Source of the DNA: Streptomyces longwoodensis
GTDB taxonomy: Bacteria; Actinomycetota; Actinomycetes; Streptomycetales; Streptomycetaceae
Reading direction: 5' to 3'
DNA length: 64,000 nucleotides
Assembly (NCBI RefSeq): GCF_001514125.1
Contig: NZ_KQ948551.1
Coordinates: forward strand, 333,291-397,290
The notes under the pieces were generated by a model. That model was given only the letters and a program-made list of their open reading frames with translations, was not told where the DNA came from and made no database searches. A program made the translations under genes and the position numbers. Positions 53,941 to 62,958 of this stretch are shown piece after piece (within the stretch, counting starts at the first letter, position 1; each line of letters starts with the position of its first letter).

Positions 53941-54915
53941 ATGGGCTGGGCGGTCCTCTACATCGCGTTCGGCGTCGTCGCACTGTGGCTGCTCGGCGAA
54001 GTGCTGCTGCAGTACAAGGCGCGGCTGCGCTGGCGGCTGCTGGCGTTCGGCGGGTTCCTCGGCGTCGTCGTCGGGGTGCTGATCCCGTCCGTCGTCGTCA
54101 TCGGCCTGGGTGCCGCCGCGTTCGCGGTCGGCCAGACCTACGTGACCCTGTCCTTCCGCCGCGGCTTCGAGGCCGGCTGGGCCGTCAAGCGCCCCGACGC
54201 CGGCACCGTCCCCGCCAAGCGCCGCCGCGGCAGGGCGGAGCGCCAGGAGCCCGCCCTGGAGGTGTCCGACCTGGAGGCCACGGGCCACGGCGCGGCCGAC
54301 GACCCGTACGGCTCCGGCGCCCCGGCGTACGACACCGCGAAGAGCGCCTACGACGCCTACGACGACGACCACGACGACGTGTTCACCCCGGCCTCCGACC
54401 GGCCGGCGGCCGACGGGACCGGTGCCGTCTACGCGCCGCAGCCCCTCCCGGACGACACCGGCTCCTACGGCGTCTACGGCGACGGCCGCACCGGCGAGCC
54501 GCAGCCCCAGGACCAGTACGCCACCGCCGCCCAGGGCGCCGACGCCTCCTACGGCTACGACGCCTACCAGGGCTACGGCCAGCAGGCCTACGGGTACGAC
54601 ACCACCGGCCAGCAGCAGTACGCCGCCTACTCCGACCCGTACATCGGCACGCAGGCCTACGGCAGCGGCTACGACACCGGCTACGGGCAGGGCCAGTACC
54701 AGCAGCAGGGCTACGGCGACCCGTACGGCACCGGCGGCTACGGCGGCGAGACCCCGGGCGGCGGGGTGTGGGTCCCGCAGCAGCGCAGCACCGACGACCC
54801 GCTGGGCGGCGAACTGCCGCCGGAGCAGCCCTACTACCAGGGCGACGGACAGCAGCAGGGCGGCCAGCAGGGCCAGGGGCACGGGCACGGCTTCGACGAG
54901 CAGTACCGCTTCTGA
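53941..54915 (+). CDS. Membrane protein with long Gln/Gly/Tyr-rich tail
   Basis: A 324-residue protein. Two helices (about 3-18 and 29-62) are followed by a basic patch (KRRRGRAERQ). Residues about 110-324 are low complexity, dominated by Tyr, Gly, Gln, Asp and Ala, with frequent YGQ, GYGQ and YDT units. The composition resembles prion-like or phase-separating domains. The function is unknown, though homologues appear to be present in other Streptomyces. The ATG at 53941 follows GGGAGAGGGG. Confidence 0.8.
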   Translation: MGWAVLYIAFGVVALWLLGEVLLQYKARLRWRLLAFGGFLGVVVGVLIPSVVVIGLGAAAFAVGQTYVTLSFRRGFEAGWAVKRPDAGTVPAKRRRGRAERQEPALEVSDLEATGHGAADDPYGSGAPAYDTAKSAYDAYDDDHDDVFTPASDRPAADGTGAVYAPQPLPDDTGSYGVYGDGRTGEPQPQDQYATAAQGADASYGYDAYQGYGQQAYGYDTTGQQQYAAYSDPYIGTQAYGSGYDTGYGQGQYQQQGYGDPYGTGGYGGETPGGGVWVPQQRSTDDPLGGELPPEQPYYQGDGQQQGGQQGQGHGHGFDEQYRF

Positions 54916-54960
54916 CGCTCCGTCACCGAAGGATGCGCTCCTGACGCGACGTCACGGGGC

Positions 54961-56490
54961 TCACTGGGAGCCCCGGAAGTCCGGTCCCTCCACGATCAGT
55001 CCGGCCACCAGCGCGCCCGACATGCCCGCGTGCGGCAGTCCGCCGCCCGGGTGCGCCCAGCCCCCGACCCGGTGGAGGCCGGGCAGCCGCGTGCTGTTCG
55101 CCGGGCGCAGGAACCGGCCCCCGCCGGCGGCCAGCGCGGGCGCGGGGACCTCCCCGCGCGGGGCGCCCGTCTCCTGCGCCGTCTGCCGGGGCGTGTGCGC
55201 CTCGTGCCACAGCAGCCGCTCCCGCAGCCCGGGCACCGCCGTCCCGGCGGCCTCCAGCAGCAGCTCCGTCCAGCGCCGCACGGTCTGCTCGTCCGCCCAG
55301 TCCGCGCCCGCCGGCACCACCGCGGTGACGGTCACCGCCTCGTGGGCGTCGTCGGGGCGCAGCGCGGGGTCGTCGGGGCGCAGCACCGTCACCGTCGGCG
55401 ACGGCGGTCCGTCGCCGCCCGGGGAGGCGAGGAAGTCCGCCTCGGCGTCCGCGTCGGGCGCGTGGACGACCGTGCGGTGCGCGGCCCCCGCCTCGCGCCC
55501 GCCGCGCAGCGCCAGCAGCAGGGTGAACCGCCCGCTCCCCGCCGCCTCCTGACCGGCCCGTACGTCGCCCTCGGCGTCCAGCGGACGGTCCGTCAGGGCG
55601 GACAGCCGCGCCGGGTGGACGCCCGCGACGACGTGGTCCGCCTCGACCACCGTGCCGCCCGCGGAGCCCGGCTCGCCGGCCAGCTCCACGCCGACGGCCC
55701 GGCCGTCCCGCGTCACGATCCGGGTGACCTCCGCGCCGAACACGAACTCGACCCGGCGCTCCAGGCACCGCTCGTACAGCGCGCGCGCCAGCTCGCGCAG
55801 CCCGCCGCGCACGTACCAGGTGCCGAAGGCGTGCTCCAGGTACGGCAGCACGGCCGCGCTCGCCGGAGCGGTGCGCGGGTCCAGGCCGTACGCGAGCGCG
55901 TGGCTCGCCAGCAGGGCCGCCAGCCGCTCGTCGCGCAGCTCCCAGGCGCCGATCTCCGCCAGCGTGGCCGCCCGCCGGGTGCGCAGCAGCCGCTTGTGCG
56001 GCACGGCCGGGTACGGCTCGCGCCCGGCCAGCACCTGCCAGTTGGGCCACAGCGGCTCCTCCAGCAGCGGCCGGCGCGTGCGGTCCCAGGCCTCGCGCGC
56101 CCGCACCAGGAAGTCGCCCCAGCGCTGCCCGGCGCCCGCGCCCAGCGCCTCGTCCAGCGCCGTGACGACGCCCGCGCGCGAGGCGTTGGGCAGGGACACG
56201 CGGGTGCCGTCCGCGAAGACGTGCCGGGAGGACGGGTCGACCTGCACCAGCTCGACGACGTCTTCCAGCTGCCGCTTGCCCGTCTTGACGAACAGGTCAC
56301 GGTAGACCGCGGGCAGGTGCAGCAGCGCGGGGCCGGTGTCGAAGGCGAACCCGTCCCGCTCGACGCGGCGCAGCGCACCGCCGTACGTCTCCGTCCGTTC
56401 GTACACCGTCACCCGGTGGCCCGCGACGGCCAGCCGGGCGGCGGCCGCCAGGGCGCCCGTCCCGGCGCCGATCACCGCAATCCCTGCCAT
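54961..56490 (-). CDS. Phytoene-dehydrogenase-like FAD oxidoreductase
   Basis: A 509-residue protein of the phytoene desaturase / CrtI group. The N-terminal FAD motif is AGIAVIGAGTGALAAAARLAVAGHRVTVYER; the C-terminus has GLHRVGGWAHPGGGLPHAGMSG, the family signature. No carotenoid genes are close by. TAGAGT ends 7 bases before the ATG at 56490, suggesting a leaderless start; longer starts would extend past that box. The real substrate is unknown. Confidence 0.85.
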   Translation of the reverse strand: MAGIAVIGAGTGALAAAARLAVAGHRVTVYERTETYGGALRRVERDGFAFDTGPALLHLPAVYRDLFVKTGKRQLEDVVELVQVDPSSRHVFADGTRVSLPNASRAGVVTALDEALGAGAGQRWGDFLVRAREAWDRTRRPLLEEPLWPNWQVLAGREPYPAVPHKRLLRTRRAATLAEIGAWELRDERLAALLASHALAYGLDPRTAPASAAVLPYLEHAFGTWYVRGGLRELARALYERCLERRVEFVFGAEVTRIVTRDGRAVGVELAGEPGSAGGTVVEADHVVAGVHPARLSALTDRPLDAEGDVRAGQEAAGSGRFTLLLALRGGREAGAAHRTVVHAPDADAEADFLASPGGDGPPSPTVTVLRPDDPALRPDDAHEAVTVTAVVPAGADWADEQTVRRWTELLLEAAGTAVPGLRERLLWHEAHTPRQTAQETGAPRGEVPAPALAAGGGRFLRPANSTRLPGLHRVGGWAHPGGGLPHAGMSGALVAGLIVEGPDFRGSQ

Positions 56491-56577
56491 GCCCGCGACT
56501 CTATCCGCCGCCACCGACAACGCCGCCGCGGGCCTGACCAGCGCCGTCGCGGGGCCCGCCGGCCCGGTGACGGCACC

Positions 56578-57195
56578 TCACCAGGGCGGTGGCCCGGTCG
56601 GCCGTCCCACCACGCGCCGCTCCTCGCGGCGTAGGGCCCGGCGGCGCAGGAACCGGCGGATGCGGGACACCAGGAAGAACAGCGAGACCAGGCCGAGCAG
56701 CAGCAGGGTGCCCGCGATCACCGCCGCGGCCACCGGGTGGAACAGCGCGAACGCGACGAGCGCGCCCACCCCGAGGTCCTCCGCGATGCTCACGACCACG
56801 TTGCTGAACGGCTCCGGCGAGGTGTTCACCGCCATCCGGGTCCCCGCCTTGACCGCGTGGCTGGCCAGCGCGGTCGAGCCGCCGAGCAGCCCGGCGGCCA
56901 CGTCGGAGAGCGAGCCGCTCTGGCCGGCCAGCAGCGCGCCGACCCAGGCGCCGGCGGCCGGGCGGACCACGGTGTGCACCGCGTCCCACGCCGAGTCGAC
57001 GTAGGGGACCTTGTCGGCGACCGCCTCGCACAGGAAGAGCACGCCCGCGATGACGAGGACCTCGGGACGCTGCAGCGTCGCCGGGACGTCGTCGCCCACG
57101 CCGGTCGCGCCGAGCACGCCGAGCAGCAGCACCACCGCGTAGGCGTTGACGCCGCTGGCCCAGCCACTGGTGAACACCAAGGGGAGTACGGACAC
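56578..57195 (-). CDS. DUF4126 membrane protein
   Basis: A 205-residue protein with about four helices, start SVLPLVFTSGWASGVNAYAVVLLLG and conserved PEVLVIAGVLFLCEAVADKVPYVDS. The C-terminal tail is basic (RIRRFLRRRALRREERR). DUF4126 has no established function. The GTG at 57195 is preceded by TACGAT at 7 bases; no ribosome site is needed. It is adjacent to the FAD oxidoreductase gene on the same strand. Confidence 0.85.
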   Translation of the reverse strand: MSVLPLVFTSGWASGVNAYAVVLLLGVLGATGVGDDVPATLQRPEVLVIAGVLFLCEAVADKVPYVDSAWDAVHTVVRPAAGAWVGALLAGQSGSLSDVAAGLLGGSTALASHAVKAGTRMAVNTSPEPFSNVVVSIAEDLGVGALVAFALFHPVAAAVIAGTLLLLGLVSLFFLVSRIRRFLRRRALRREERRVVGRPTGPPPW

Positions 57196-57585
57196 GCAGG
57201 CGATCGTAGCCAGCCGGACGCGCCGCGTCCTGGGCCCGGGCACACAGCCCTGAGTACCCGTACCCAGGGGACGAGTTGAGTACGCGCGCGGATGGGGGGC
57301 GACCTGCCCGGACGGGAGAGTGGAGGCACGGGAAAGGGGCCCGGCTCCGGTACCGCCGACACGGGGCGGCGGAACGGCGCCGGCCCTCGACCCGCTCCTT
57401 CCGCCGGCACCGTCGGCGGGAGCGAGGCAACGGGGAAACGCGAGGGACGACCGTACGGGAGCCGGGGAGCGGGGGACTGGGGGAGCAGGAAGGCACGGGG
57501 AACGGGGGAGCACCGGTGGCGCCGGTTCGCCCTGGCCCGCGGGGGACGCGGCCACGGCGGACCGGCGCTTCGGGGCGCCCGCAGC
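57196..57585. other. Intergenic region, 390 bp
   Basis: Nothing coding is convincing on either strand. The region contains many runs of G and GGGA/GGAA and no strong hairpin. It lies between the DUF4126 gene (with its promoter at 57203-57208) and the 3' end of the TetR gene. Confidence 0.5.
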
Positions 57586-58224
57586 TCAGCCCGTGCCTCG
57601 GCCCGTGCCGCTCACGCGCCCCTGCAACAGGCGGGACAGGGCCGCGTGCACGTCGTCCAGGGACCGTTCCGGCTGGAACGCCTGCCAGTCCAGGGCCGCC
57701 ACCAGCACCATGCCGACCAGCGCGGCCGCCGTCAGCTGCACGTCGATCTCGTCGCTGAACTCGCCGTGCTCGATGCCCTCGCGCAGCACGCCCTCGACCA
57801 CGGCGACCGCCTCCTGCCGGACCACCAGCAGCGTCGACTGCCAGGCCCGGTTGGTGCGCCACAGCTCGGCCACGTAGAGCTGGGTGAAGGCCGGGTAGCG
57901 GTCGATGAACACGAGTCCGGCGCGGATCATCGCGTCCAGGGCGTCGACCCGGGTGCCGCCCCCGCGCGCGGTGCGCTCCGCCGCCTCCCGCAAGGACGCC
58001 GTGAGCAGGCCCACGCCGTGCCGCAGCAGCTCCTCGAAGAGGACCGACTTGCTCGCGAAGTTGTAGTAGACGGTTCCCTTCGCGACGCCCGCCCGCTCGG
58101 CGATCTCGTCCACGGTGGTGGCGGAGAAGCCCTGTTCGGCGATGAGGGTGACCGCCGCCTCGTAGAGCTTCTGCCGGGTGGCCTCGCGGCGGCTGCGGCC
58201 GCCCGGGGTGGTGCTGCTGTCCAT
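57586..58224 (-). CDS. TetR-family repressor
   Basis: A 212-residue regulator. The DNA-binding part is TRQKLYEAAVTLIAEQGFSATTVDEIAERAGVAKGTVYYNF; the C-terminal ligand domain is unassigned. It is the third gene of ABC-YhgE-TetR, 44 bp after YhgE. A palindrome, ACTGACTGGTCAGT, lies at the operon's promoter (61210). It probably represses its own operon until an export substrate binds. Confidence 0.9.
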   Translation of the reverse strand: MDSSTTPGGRSRREATRQKLYEAAVTLIAEQGFSATTVDEIAERAGVAKGTVYYNFASKSVLFEELLRHGVGLLTASLREAAERTARGGGTRVDALDAMIRAGLVFIDRYPAFTQLYVAELWRTNRAWQSTLLVVRQEAVAVVEGVLREGIEHGEFSDEIDVQLTAAALVGMVLVAALDWQAFQPERSLDDVHAALSRLLQGRVSGTGRGTG

Positions 58225-58268
58225 GGCCCCGATTCTCACAGGAACCCGACCGTGCGTACGCCGCTCCT

Positions 58269-60356
58269 TCACAGACTGAGCTCCGGGTGCAGCCGGTCCA
58301 GGGTCCACACCTGGCGTCGGCGGGCCGACAGCGCGGTGAGCGCGAGGGCCCCCGCGGTGAACGCGACGAGCACCCCGCACGCGTGCCACACCGGCCCCAG
58401 GCCGCCGCCGGTGATGAGCCGGCGCAGCGCCTCCACGACGTAGCTCATGGGGAGGAACGGGTGCAGGGCGGTGAAGAAGCCAGGGCTCGTCTGCACCGGG
58501 TACGTGCCGCCCGCCGAGGTCAGCTGGAGCATCAGCAGGGCGAGCACCAGGATCCGGCCGGCCGGGCCGAAGCGCGCGTTCAGCCACTGCACCAGTGCCG
58601 CGAAGCAGGTCGCGACCAGGAAGAGGAAGCCCACCGTGCCGGCCGCCCGCACCATCCGCAGGCCGATCGCCCAGTGCAGCACGGCCAGCAGGGCCGCCGT
58701 CTGGAGCACGCCGACCGCGACCACCGGGAGCCAGCCCGCCAGCGCGATCCGCCACGCCGGGGCGCCCGCGGCGAGCGCGCGCCGGTTCAGCGGCGGGATC
58801 AGCATGTAGGCCACCATGGCGCCCATCCACAGCGACAGCGGGATGAAGTACGGGGCGAAGCCGGTGCCGTAGTTGGGCGCGGGGTGCAGGTCGTGGGAGG
58901 CGAGCCGCACCGGGTCGGCCATCACGGAGGTGCGGGCGTCGCGCTCCCGCTCGTCGTAGTCGGGGATCCTGGCCGCACCGTCGTGCAGGCCGCCGGCCAG
59001 CCGGGAGGAGCCGTCGGCCAGCTTGAACAGGCCGCCGTTCAGGTCGTCCGCGCCGGTCTCCAGCCTGCCGACGCCCTGGTCCAGCGTCGTGGCGCCCTCG
59101 TCGGCGGTGCCGAGCCCGGTGTGCAGCTTCTTCGCGCCCTCGGCGACCTTGCCGGCGCCGTCGTTCAGCGCGTTGACCTTCTTGACGGCGTCGTCGAGGT
59201 CCTCGGTGAGGTGCGGGGCGCGGTCGGCGAGCGCCTGGGCCTGTTCTTGGAGGGTCGTCAGGTCGCTCTTCATGGCCGCCAGGTCGCCGTCCTGGTCCGC
59301 GATGAGCGTGTTCAGGTCGTCGGCGACCGTCGCCACGTCGGCCGCCGCGTCCCTGGCCTTGCCGAGGTCCTCGCAGGCCGGGTCGGCGGGCGGCACGTGC
59401 TCCTCGCAGCGCGCGGTGTAGGTCCCGGACAGCAGGTCGGACGCGGTGTGCGCGTCCTCGGCGGCGGCCGGGGCCCGCTCCACCAGTGTGTCGAGGTGGT
59501 CGCGGACGGTCTGCGCGCCGTCGGCGACCAGTTGGGCGGTGTCCCCGATGGCCTCCTCGTTGTCGGCGAGGAACGGCCGTACGGCCGCCGAGACCCCGTT
59601 GACCTTGTCGGCGAGCTGCTGCGTGCCGTCCGCGACCCGCTGCGAGCCGGTCTCCAGCTCACCCGCCGCGGTGTCCAGCGTGCTCACGCCCTTGGCCAGC
59701 TTGTCGCTGCCGTCCTTGGCGGTGGTCAGCCCGTCGGCGAGGGCCTGCGACCCCTTCTCGGCCTTGCCGATGCCGCCCTCGAGGCCGTCGGCGCCGTCCG
59801 CGGCCTTCTCGGTGGCGCCGTGCAGGTCGGAGAACGAGATGAAGATCCGGTCCAGGAAGGACCGGGCGGCCTTGGTGGACGCGGCGGACCGCACTTCGTT
59901 GAACACCGTGCGGGAGATCTGCCCGACGATGTAGTTGTTGGCGTCGTCGGTGCGCACCTGGAGGGCGCCGGTCTCGGGCGCGTCGCCCGCACTGGAGGCG
60001 ATCCGCCGGCTGAAGTCGGCGGGCACGGTCAGCGACAGGTAGTACCGGCCGTCCGCCACGCCCGCGCGTGCCTCGCGGGCGCTCACCTCGTGCCAGTCGA
60101 ACACATGGCTCTCGCGCAGCCCTTCGGCGAGGTCGGCGCCGGCGTCCAGCCGTTCGCCGCCGACGCTCGCGCCCCGGTCGTCGTTCACCAGCGCCACGGG
60201 GATCCGGTCGAGCCGCCCGTACGGGTCCCAGAACGACCACAGGTACAGCGCGCCGTAGAGCAGGGGCAGCAGCAGAAGCGCCACCAGCGCGGCCCGCGGG
60301 AGCCGGCCCCGGCCGAAGCGCCGCAGCTCAAGAGCGGCCAGTCGCGACGCGCGCAT
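58269..60356 (-). CDS. YhgE/Pip-family membrane protein (ABC-2-like)
   Basis: A 695-residue protein. One N-terminal helix (ALVALLLLPLLYGALYLWSFWDP, start of the YhgE motif) is followed by an extracellular part of about 430 residues with heptad-like repeats (coiled coil, e.g. GDGLEGGIGKAEKGSQALADGL), then five C-terminal helices. Such proteins belong to the Pip/YhgE group related to phage-infection proteins and lipid or small-molecule exporters. The start at 60356 overlaps the ATPase gene by 29 bp. The function is unknown; export is inferred from the ABC gene. Confidence 0.85.
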   Translation of the reverse strand: MRASRLAALELRRFGRGRLPRAALVALLLLPLLYGALYLWSFWDPYGRLDRIPVALVNDDRGASVGGERLDAGADLAEGLRESHVFDWHEVSAREARAGVADGRYYLSLTVPADFSRRIASSAGDAPETGALQVRTDDANNYIVGQISRTVFNEVRSAASTKAARSFLDRIFISFSDLHGATEKAADGADGLEGGIGKAEKGSQALADGLTTAKDGSDKLAKGVSTLDTAAGELETGSQRVADGTQQLADKVNGVSAAVRPFLADNEEAIGDTAQLVADGAQTVRDHLDTLVERAPAAAEDAHTASDLLSGTYTARCEEHVPPADPACEDLGKARDAAADVATVADDLNTLIADQDGDLAAMKSDLTTLQEQAQALADRAPHLTEDLDDAVKKVNALNDGAGKVAEGAKKLHTGLGTADEGATTLDQGVGRLETGADDLNGGLFKLADGSSRLAGGLHDGAARIPDYDERERDARTSVMADPVRLASHDLHPAPNYGTGFAPYFIPLSLWMGAMVAYMLIPPLNRRALAAGAPAWRIALAGWLPVVAVGVLQTAALLAVLHWAIGLRMVRAAGTVGFLFLVATCFAALVQWLNARFGPAGRILVLALLMLQLTSAGGTYPVQTSPGFFTALHPFLPMSYVVEALRRLITGGGLGPVWHACGVLVAFTAGALALTALSARRRQVWTLDRLHPELSL

Positions 60357-61161
60357 CGCCGGCCCCCTCGTCGTCGTCCGTGTCGTTCGCGTCGTGCTCT
60401 TCGTCCGGGTCGTGCTCGTCCCGCGTGGACACCACCACGGCGTCCTCCGGGGCATCGGCGCACACGGCGACCACCGTCGTGCCGTCCTGCGTGAGGGACC
60501 GCAACAGCTCCCACACCTCGGCGCGCTCGTCCGGCGAGAGCTTCAGGTCGGCGTCGTCCACGCCGAGCAGGCGCGGCCGGCCGATCAGCGCCAGCGCGAC
60601 CGACAGCCGCAGCCCCTCCACCCGCTCCAGGTCCCGTACGGCGGTCCGTGAGCCCTTGGGCAGCGCCCGCGGGTCCAGCCCGGCGGCGTCCAGGGCACGG
60701 TCGATGCCCTGCCGCGCCGCACGCGCGCGTTCCCGGCGCGGCCGCAGCAGCCCCCGTACGGAGTCCCCGAACCGCCGCTGGAGCAGGGCCCGCTCGCGCA
60801 GGTGCTCGGCGACGGTCAGCGCGGGGTCGAGGTCGGTCACGCCGGGCATGTGGGCCGGCGCGCTCACCCGGCGCACGGCGGCCATCCGGCGGGGCAGCGC
60901 GAGACCGCCGACCAGGGCCGTGCCCCGCGTGGGCCGCATCCGTCCGGTCAGCGTGAGCAGCAGGCTGGTGCGGCCCGACCCGGACGGACCGGCCACGGCG
61001 ACGAGCGAGCCGGGCTCCGCCGTGACGCGCACCCCCCGGTACGCCCAGCCGCGCGGTCCCCTCAGCCCGAGCCCCCGGACCTCGAGCGACAGCCCGGCCG
61101 CCCCCGGCGCACCGGCCCCGCCGCCGTCCCGATCCGGACCGGCGCCGTCTTCTGCCCCCAT
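60328..61161 (-). CDS. ABC-transporter ATPase-like protein with degenerate motifs
   Basis: A 277-residue protein. The nucleotide loop is Gly58-Pro-Ser-Gly-Ser-Gly-Arg64-Thr-Ser: the catalytic Lys is Arg. A normal LSGGQ signature is absent; the region reads DLERVEGLRLSVALAL. The Walker B strand is RPRLLGVDDADL, with Asp in place of the catalytic Glu. It probably binds ATP weakly or not at all. The 35-residue C-terminal tail is acidic. It is coupled to YhgE by a 29-bp overlap. Confidence 0.8.
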   Translation of the reverse strand: MGAEDGAGPDRDGGGAGAPGAAGLSLEVRGLGLRGPRGWAYRGVRVTAEPGSLVAVAGPSGSGRTSLLLTLTGRMRPTRGTALVGGLALPRRMAAVRRVSAPAHMPGVTDLDPALTVAEHLRERALLQRRFGDSVRGLLRPRRERARAARQGIDRALDAAGLDPRALPKGSRTAVRDLERVEGLRLSVALALIGRPRLLGVDDADLKLSPDERAEVWELLRSLTQDGTTVVAVCADAPEDAVVVSTRDEHDPDEEHDANDTDDDEGAGDARVATGRS

Positions 61162-61209
61162 GCGCGTCCCTCCGGCCGCGCGCCCGTCCCCGGCACCGAC
61201 CTCTTTTGA

Positions 61210-61223
61210 ACTGACTGGTCAGT
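61210..61223. promoter_or_regulatory. TetR-type operator palindrome
   Basis: ACTGAC-TG-GTCAGT is a perfect 6-bp inverted repeat, with the TGAC/GTCA core common for TetR sites. It lies 48 bp before the ABC gene start and 121 bp before the divergent HEPN gene. A half-site (GTCAGTGCC) recurs near 61278. Confidence 0.75.
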
Positions 61224-61344
61224 GCAAAAGCTAACCCGAACGCCCCTTCGAAGCAAAAGGCCAGTTCAGAACGGATTGTCAGTGCCATACCTCACGATGG
61301 GGGCATACGGCCACAGTGCCGACCCAGACGACAGGAGGTTCGTC

Positions 61345-61956
61345 ATGGCCAGCTACCCCGCAGGCGCCGCCCGCCGGCGCCGCGCCCCCGGCCCTGCCCC
61401 CTCACTGACCGGCCCGGCGAGCGACGTGCACCCCGTGCTGCGCCGGGCCACCGCCCCGCCCGCCGCGCTCGACCTGCTCGCCCAGGCCCGCGCCGGACTC
61501 GACGAGGCGGCCGTCCTCGAAACCCCCAACGAGCGGTACGCGACGGCCCACCTCGCCGCCCTGCGCACCGCCGCCGCCGTCCTCGCCGCGCGGGGCCGCC
61601 CGGAGACCTCGGCGCGACGCCGGGCCCGCATCCGCAGCGCCTGGGAAGTGCTCCCCGAGATCGCGCCCGAACTCGCCGAGTGGAGCGCGCTGTTCGCCTC
61701 CGGGGCCGCGCGCCGCGCCCGGGCCGAGGCGGGCATCCCGGGCGCGGCCGGCCGCCGGGACGCCGACGACCTGATACGCGACGTGGCGATGTTCATCCGC
61801 CTCGTCGAGCGCATGCTCGTCACACAGCCGGTCCTACCGCAGCCCCGGCAGGACCGCGACGACCGGGCCGACCGGGCCGACCGGGGCGACCGGGGCGACC
61901 GCGACGACCAGGAGGGCCGCCCAGGAGGCGACCGCAGGCTGCCGAACGCGGGCTGA
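61345..61956 (+). CDS. SAV_6107-type HEPN-domain protein
   Basis: A 203-residue protein. The central helical domain (about 35-160; LDLLAQARAGLDEAAVLETPNERYATAHLAALRTAAAVLAARG) fits the SAV_6107-like HEPN family. The usual catalytic R-x4-6-H of HEPN nucleases is not visible. The C-terminal tail has 9-bp DNA repeats encoding DRA/DRG units. The ATG has AGGAGG upstream. No toxin-antitoxin partner is adjacent. The function is unknown. Confidence 0.8.
   Translation: MASYPAGAARRRRAPGPAPSLTGPASDVHPVLRRATAPPAALDLLAQARAGLDEAAVLETPNERYATAHLAALRTAAAVLAARGRPETSARRRARIRSAWEVLPEIAPELAEWSALFASGAARRARAEAGIPGAAGRRDADDLIRDVAMFIRLVERMLVTQPVLPQPRQDRDDRADRADRGDRGDRDDQEGRPGGDRRLPNAG
61852..61905 (+). repeat. 9-bp tandem repeat inside the HEPN gene
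   Basis: Six 9-bp units of the form GACCGGGCC / GACCGGGGC / GACCGCGAC run from 61852, in frame, giving a Asp-Arg-rich tail. Copy number may be variable. Confidence 0.8.
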
Positions 61957-62133
61957 CGTGCCCGGGGCCCGCCCGGGACCCGGTGCCGGCCTCGCACGCG
62001 GGTGACCTTGCGGGGCGCCCGAGGCAATAGGGTGGAGAGCGCATGAAGCCTTCCCTCCCGCAGGCCGGAGCGGGGAGGCAGCCCGTTCGCTCCGCCGCGC
62101 AAGAGGCGGTGCCGCGCCGAGGAGTCAACTGCC

Positions 62134-62958
62134 GTGTCGGATCCGATGCGCCCGCCCGTCTCCCCCCATCCGCACGGGACGTCGCTGCGCCCCGACCCCT
62201 CCCGGCCCCGCGCCTCCCTGCGCACCGCCGTGGTCTGGGAGGTCCTCCAGGACGCCCTGGACCGCCGGGTGAAGGCCACCGGCCGCGCCTGTCTCGACGT
62301 CCTCGACACCGGCGGCGGCAGCGGCAACTTCGCGGTGCCCGTCGCCCGCCTGGGCCACCGCGTCACCGTCGTCGACCCCAGCCCCAACGCCCTGTTCGCC
62401 CTGGAGCGCCGGGCCGCCGAGGCCGGCCTCGCCGACCGGGTGCACGGCGTGCAGGGCGACGCCCACGGCCTGTTCGACGTGGTCGAGCGCGGCGGCTACG
62501 ACGTCGTCCTGTGCCACGGCGTCCTGGAATACGTCGACGACCCGGTCGAGGGCGTGCGCAACGTCGTCGCCGCGCTGCGCTCCGAGGGCGTGCTGAGCCT
62601 GCTGGCGGCGGGCCTCGGCGGCGCGGTCCTGGCGCGGGCGCTGGCCGGTCACTTCAAGGAGGCCCGGCAGGCCCTGGCCGACCCCGACGGCCGCTGGGGC
62701 GAGGGCGACCCCGTGCCGCGGCGCTTCACCACCGAACAGCTCACCGGCCTGGTCGAGCGCGCGGGCCTGCGGGTCGCGGCCGTGCACGGGGTGCGGGTCT
62801 TCGCCGATCTGGTCCCCGGCGTGCTCGTCGACACCGAACCGGGTGCGCTGGACGCCCTGCTCCGGCTGGAGGAGGCCGCCGCCGAGCTGCCCGCCTTCCA
62901 CTCGGTGGCCACCCAGCTCCACGTGCTCGGTGAGACGCGCGGGACGTCAGGGGCGTAA
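62134..62958 (+). CDS. Class I SAM-dependent methyltransferase
   Basis: A 274-residue protein with a Rossmann methyltransferase core: motif I VLDTGGGSGNFAVPVA, motif II HRVTVVDPSPNAL, motif IV YDVVLCHGVLEYVDDP. The substrate is not evident; residues 150-274 make a cap. It lies next to a DUF3040 gene, an arrangement I recall upstream of the division (dcw) region in Streptomyces. The GTG start at 62134 has GAGGAG upstream. Confidence 0.88.
   Translation: MSDPMRPPVSPHPHGTSLRPDPSRPRASLRTAVVWEVLQDALDRRVKATGRACLDVLDTGGGSGNFAVPVARLGHRVTVVDPSPNALFALERRAAEAGLADRVHGVQGDAHGLFDVVERGGYDVVLCHGVLEYVDDPVEGVRNVVAALRSEGVLSLLAAGLGGAVLARALAGHFKEARQALADPDGRWGEGDPVPRRFTTEQLTGLVERAGLRVAAVHGVRVFADLVPGVLVDTEPGALDALLRLEEAAAELPAFHSVATQLHVLGETRGTSGA

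Noticed and set aside
57196..57585. Several open frames in the G-rich gap before the TetR gene
   Set aside because: They have no ribosome site, no recognisable domain and run into neighbouring genes in the wrong frame.
61852..61905. Regular 9-bp repeats that might suggest a CRISPR-like array
   Set aside because: Units are too short, lack spacers and keep a reading frame inside a gene.
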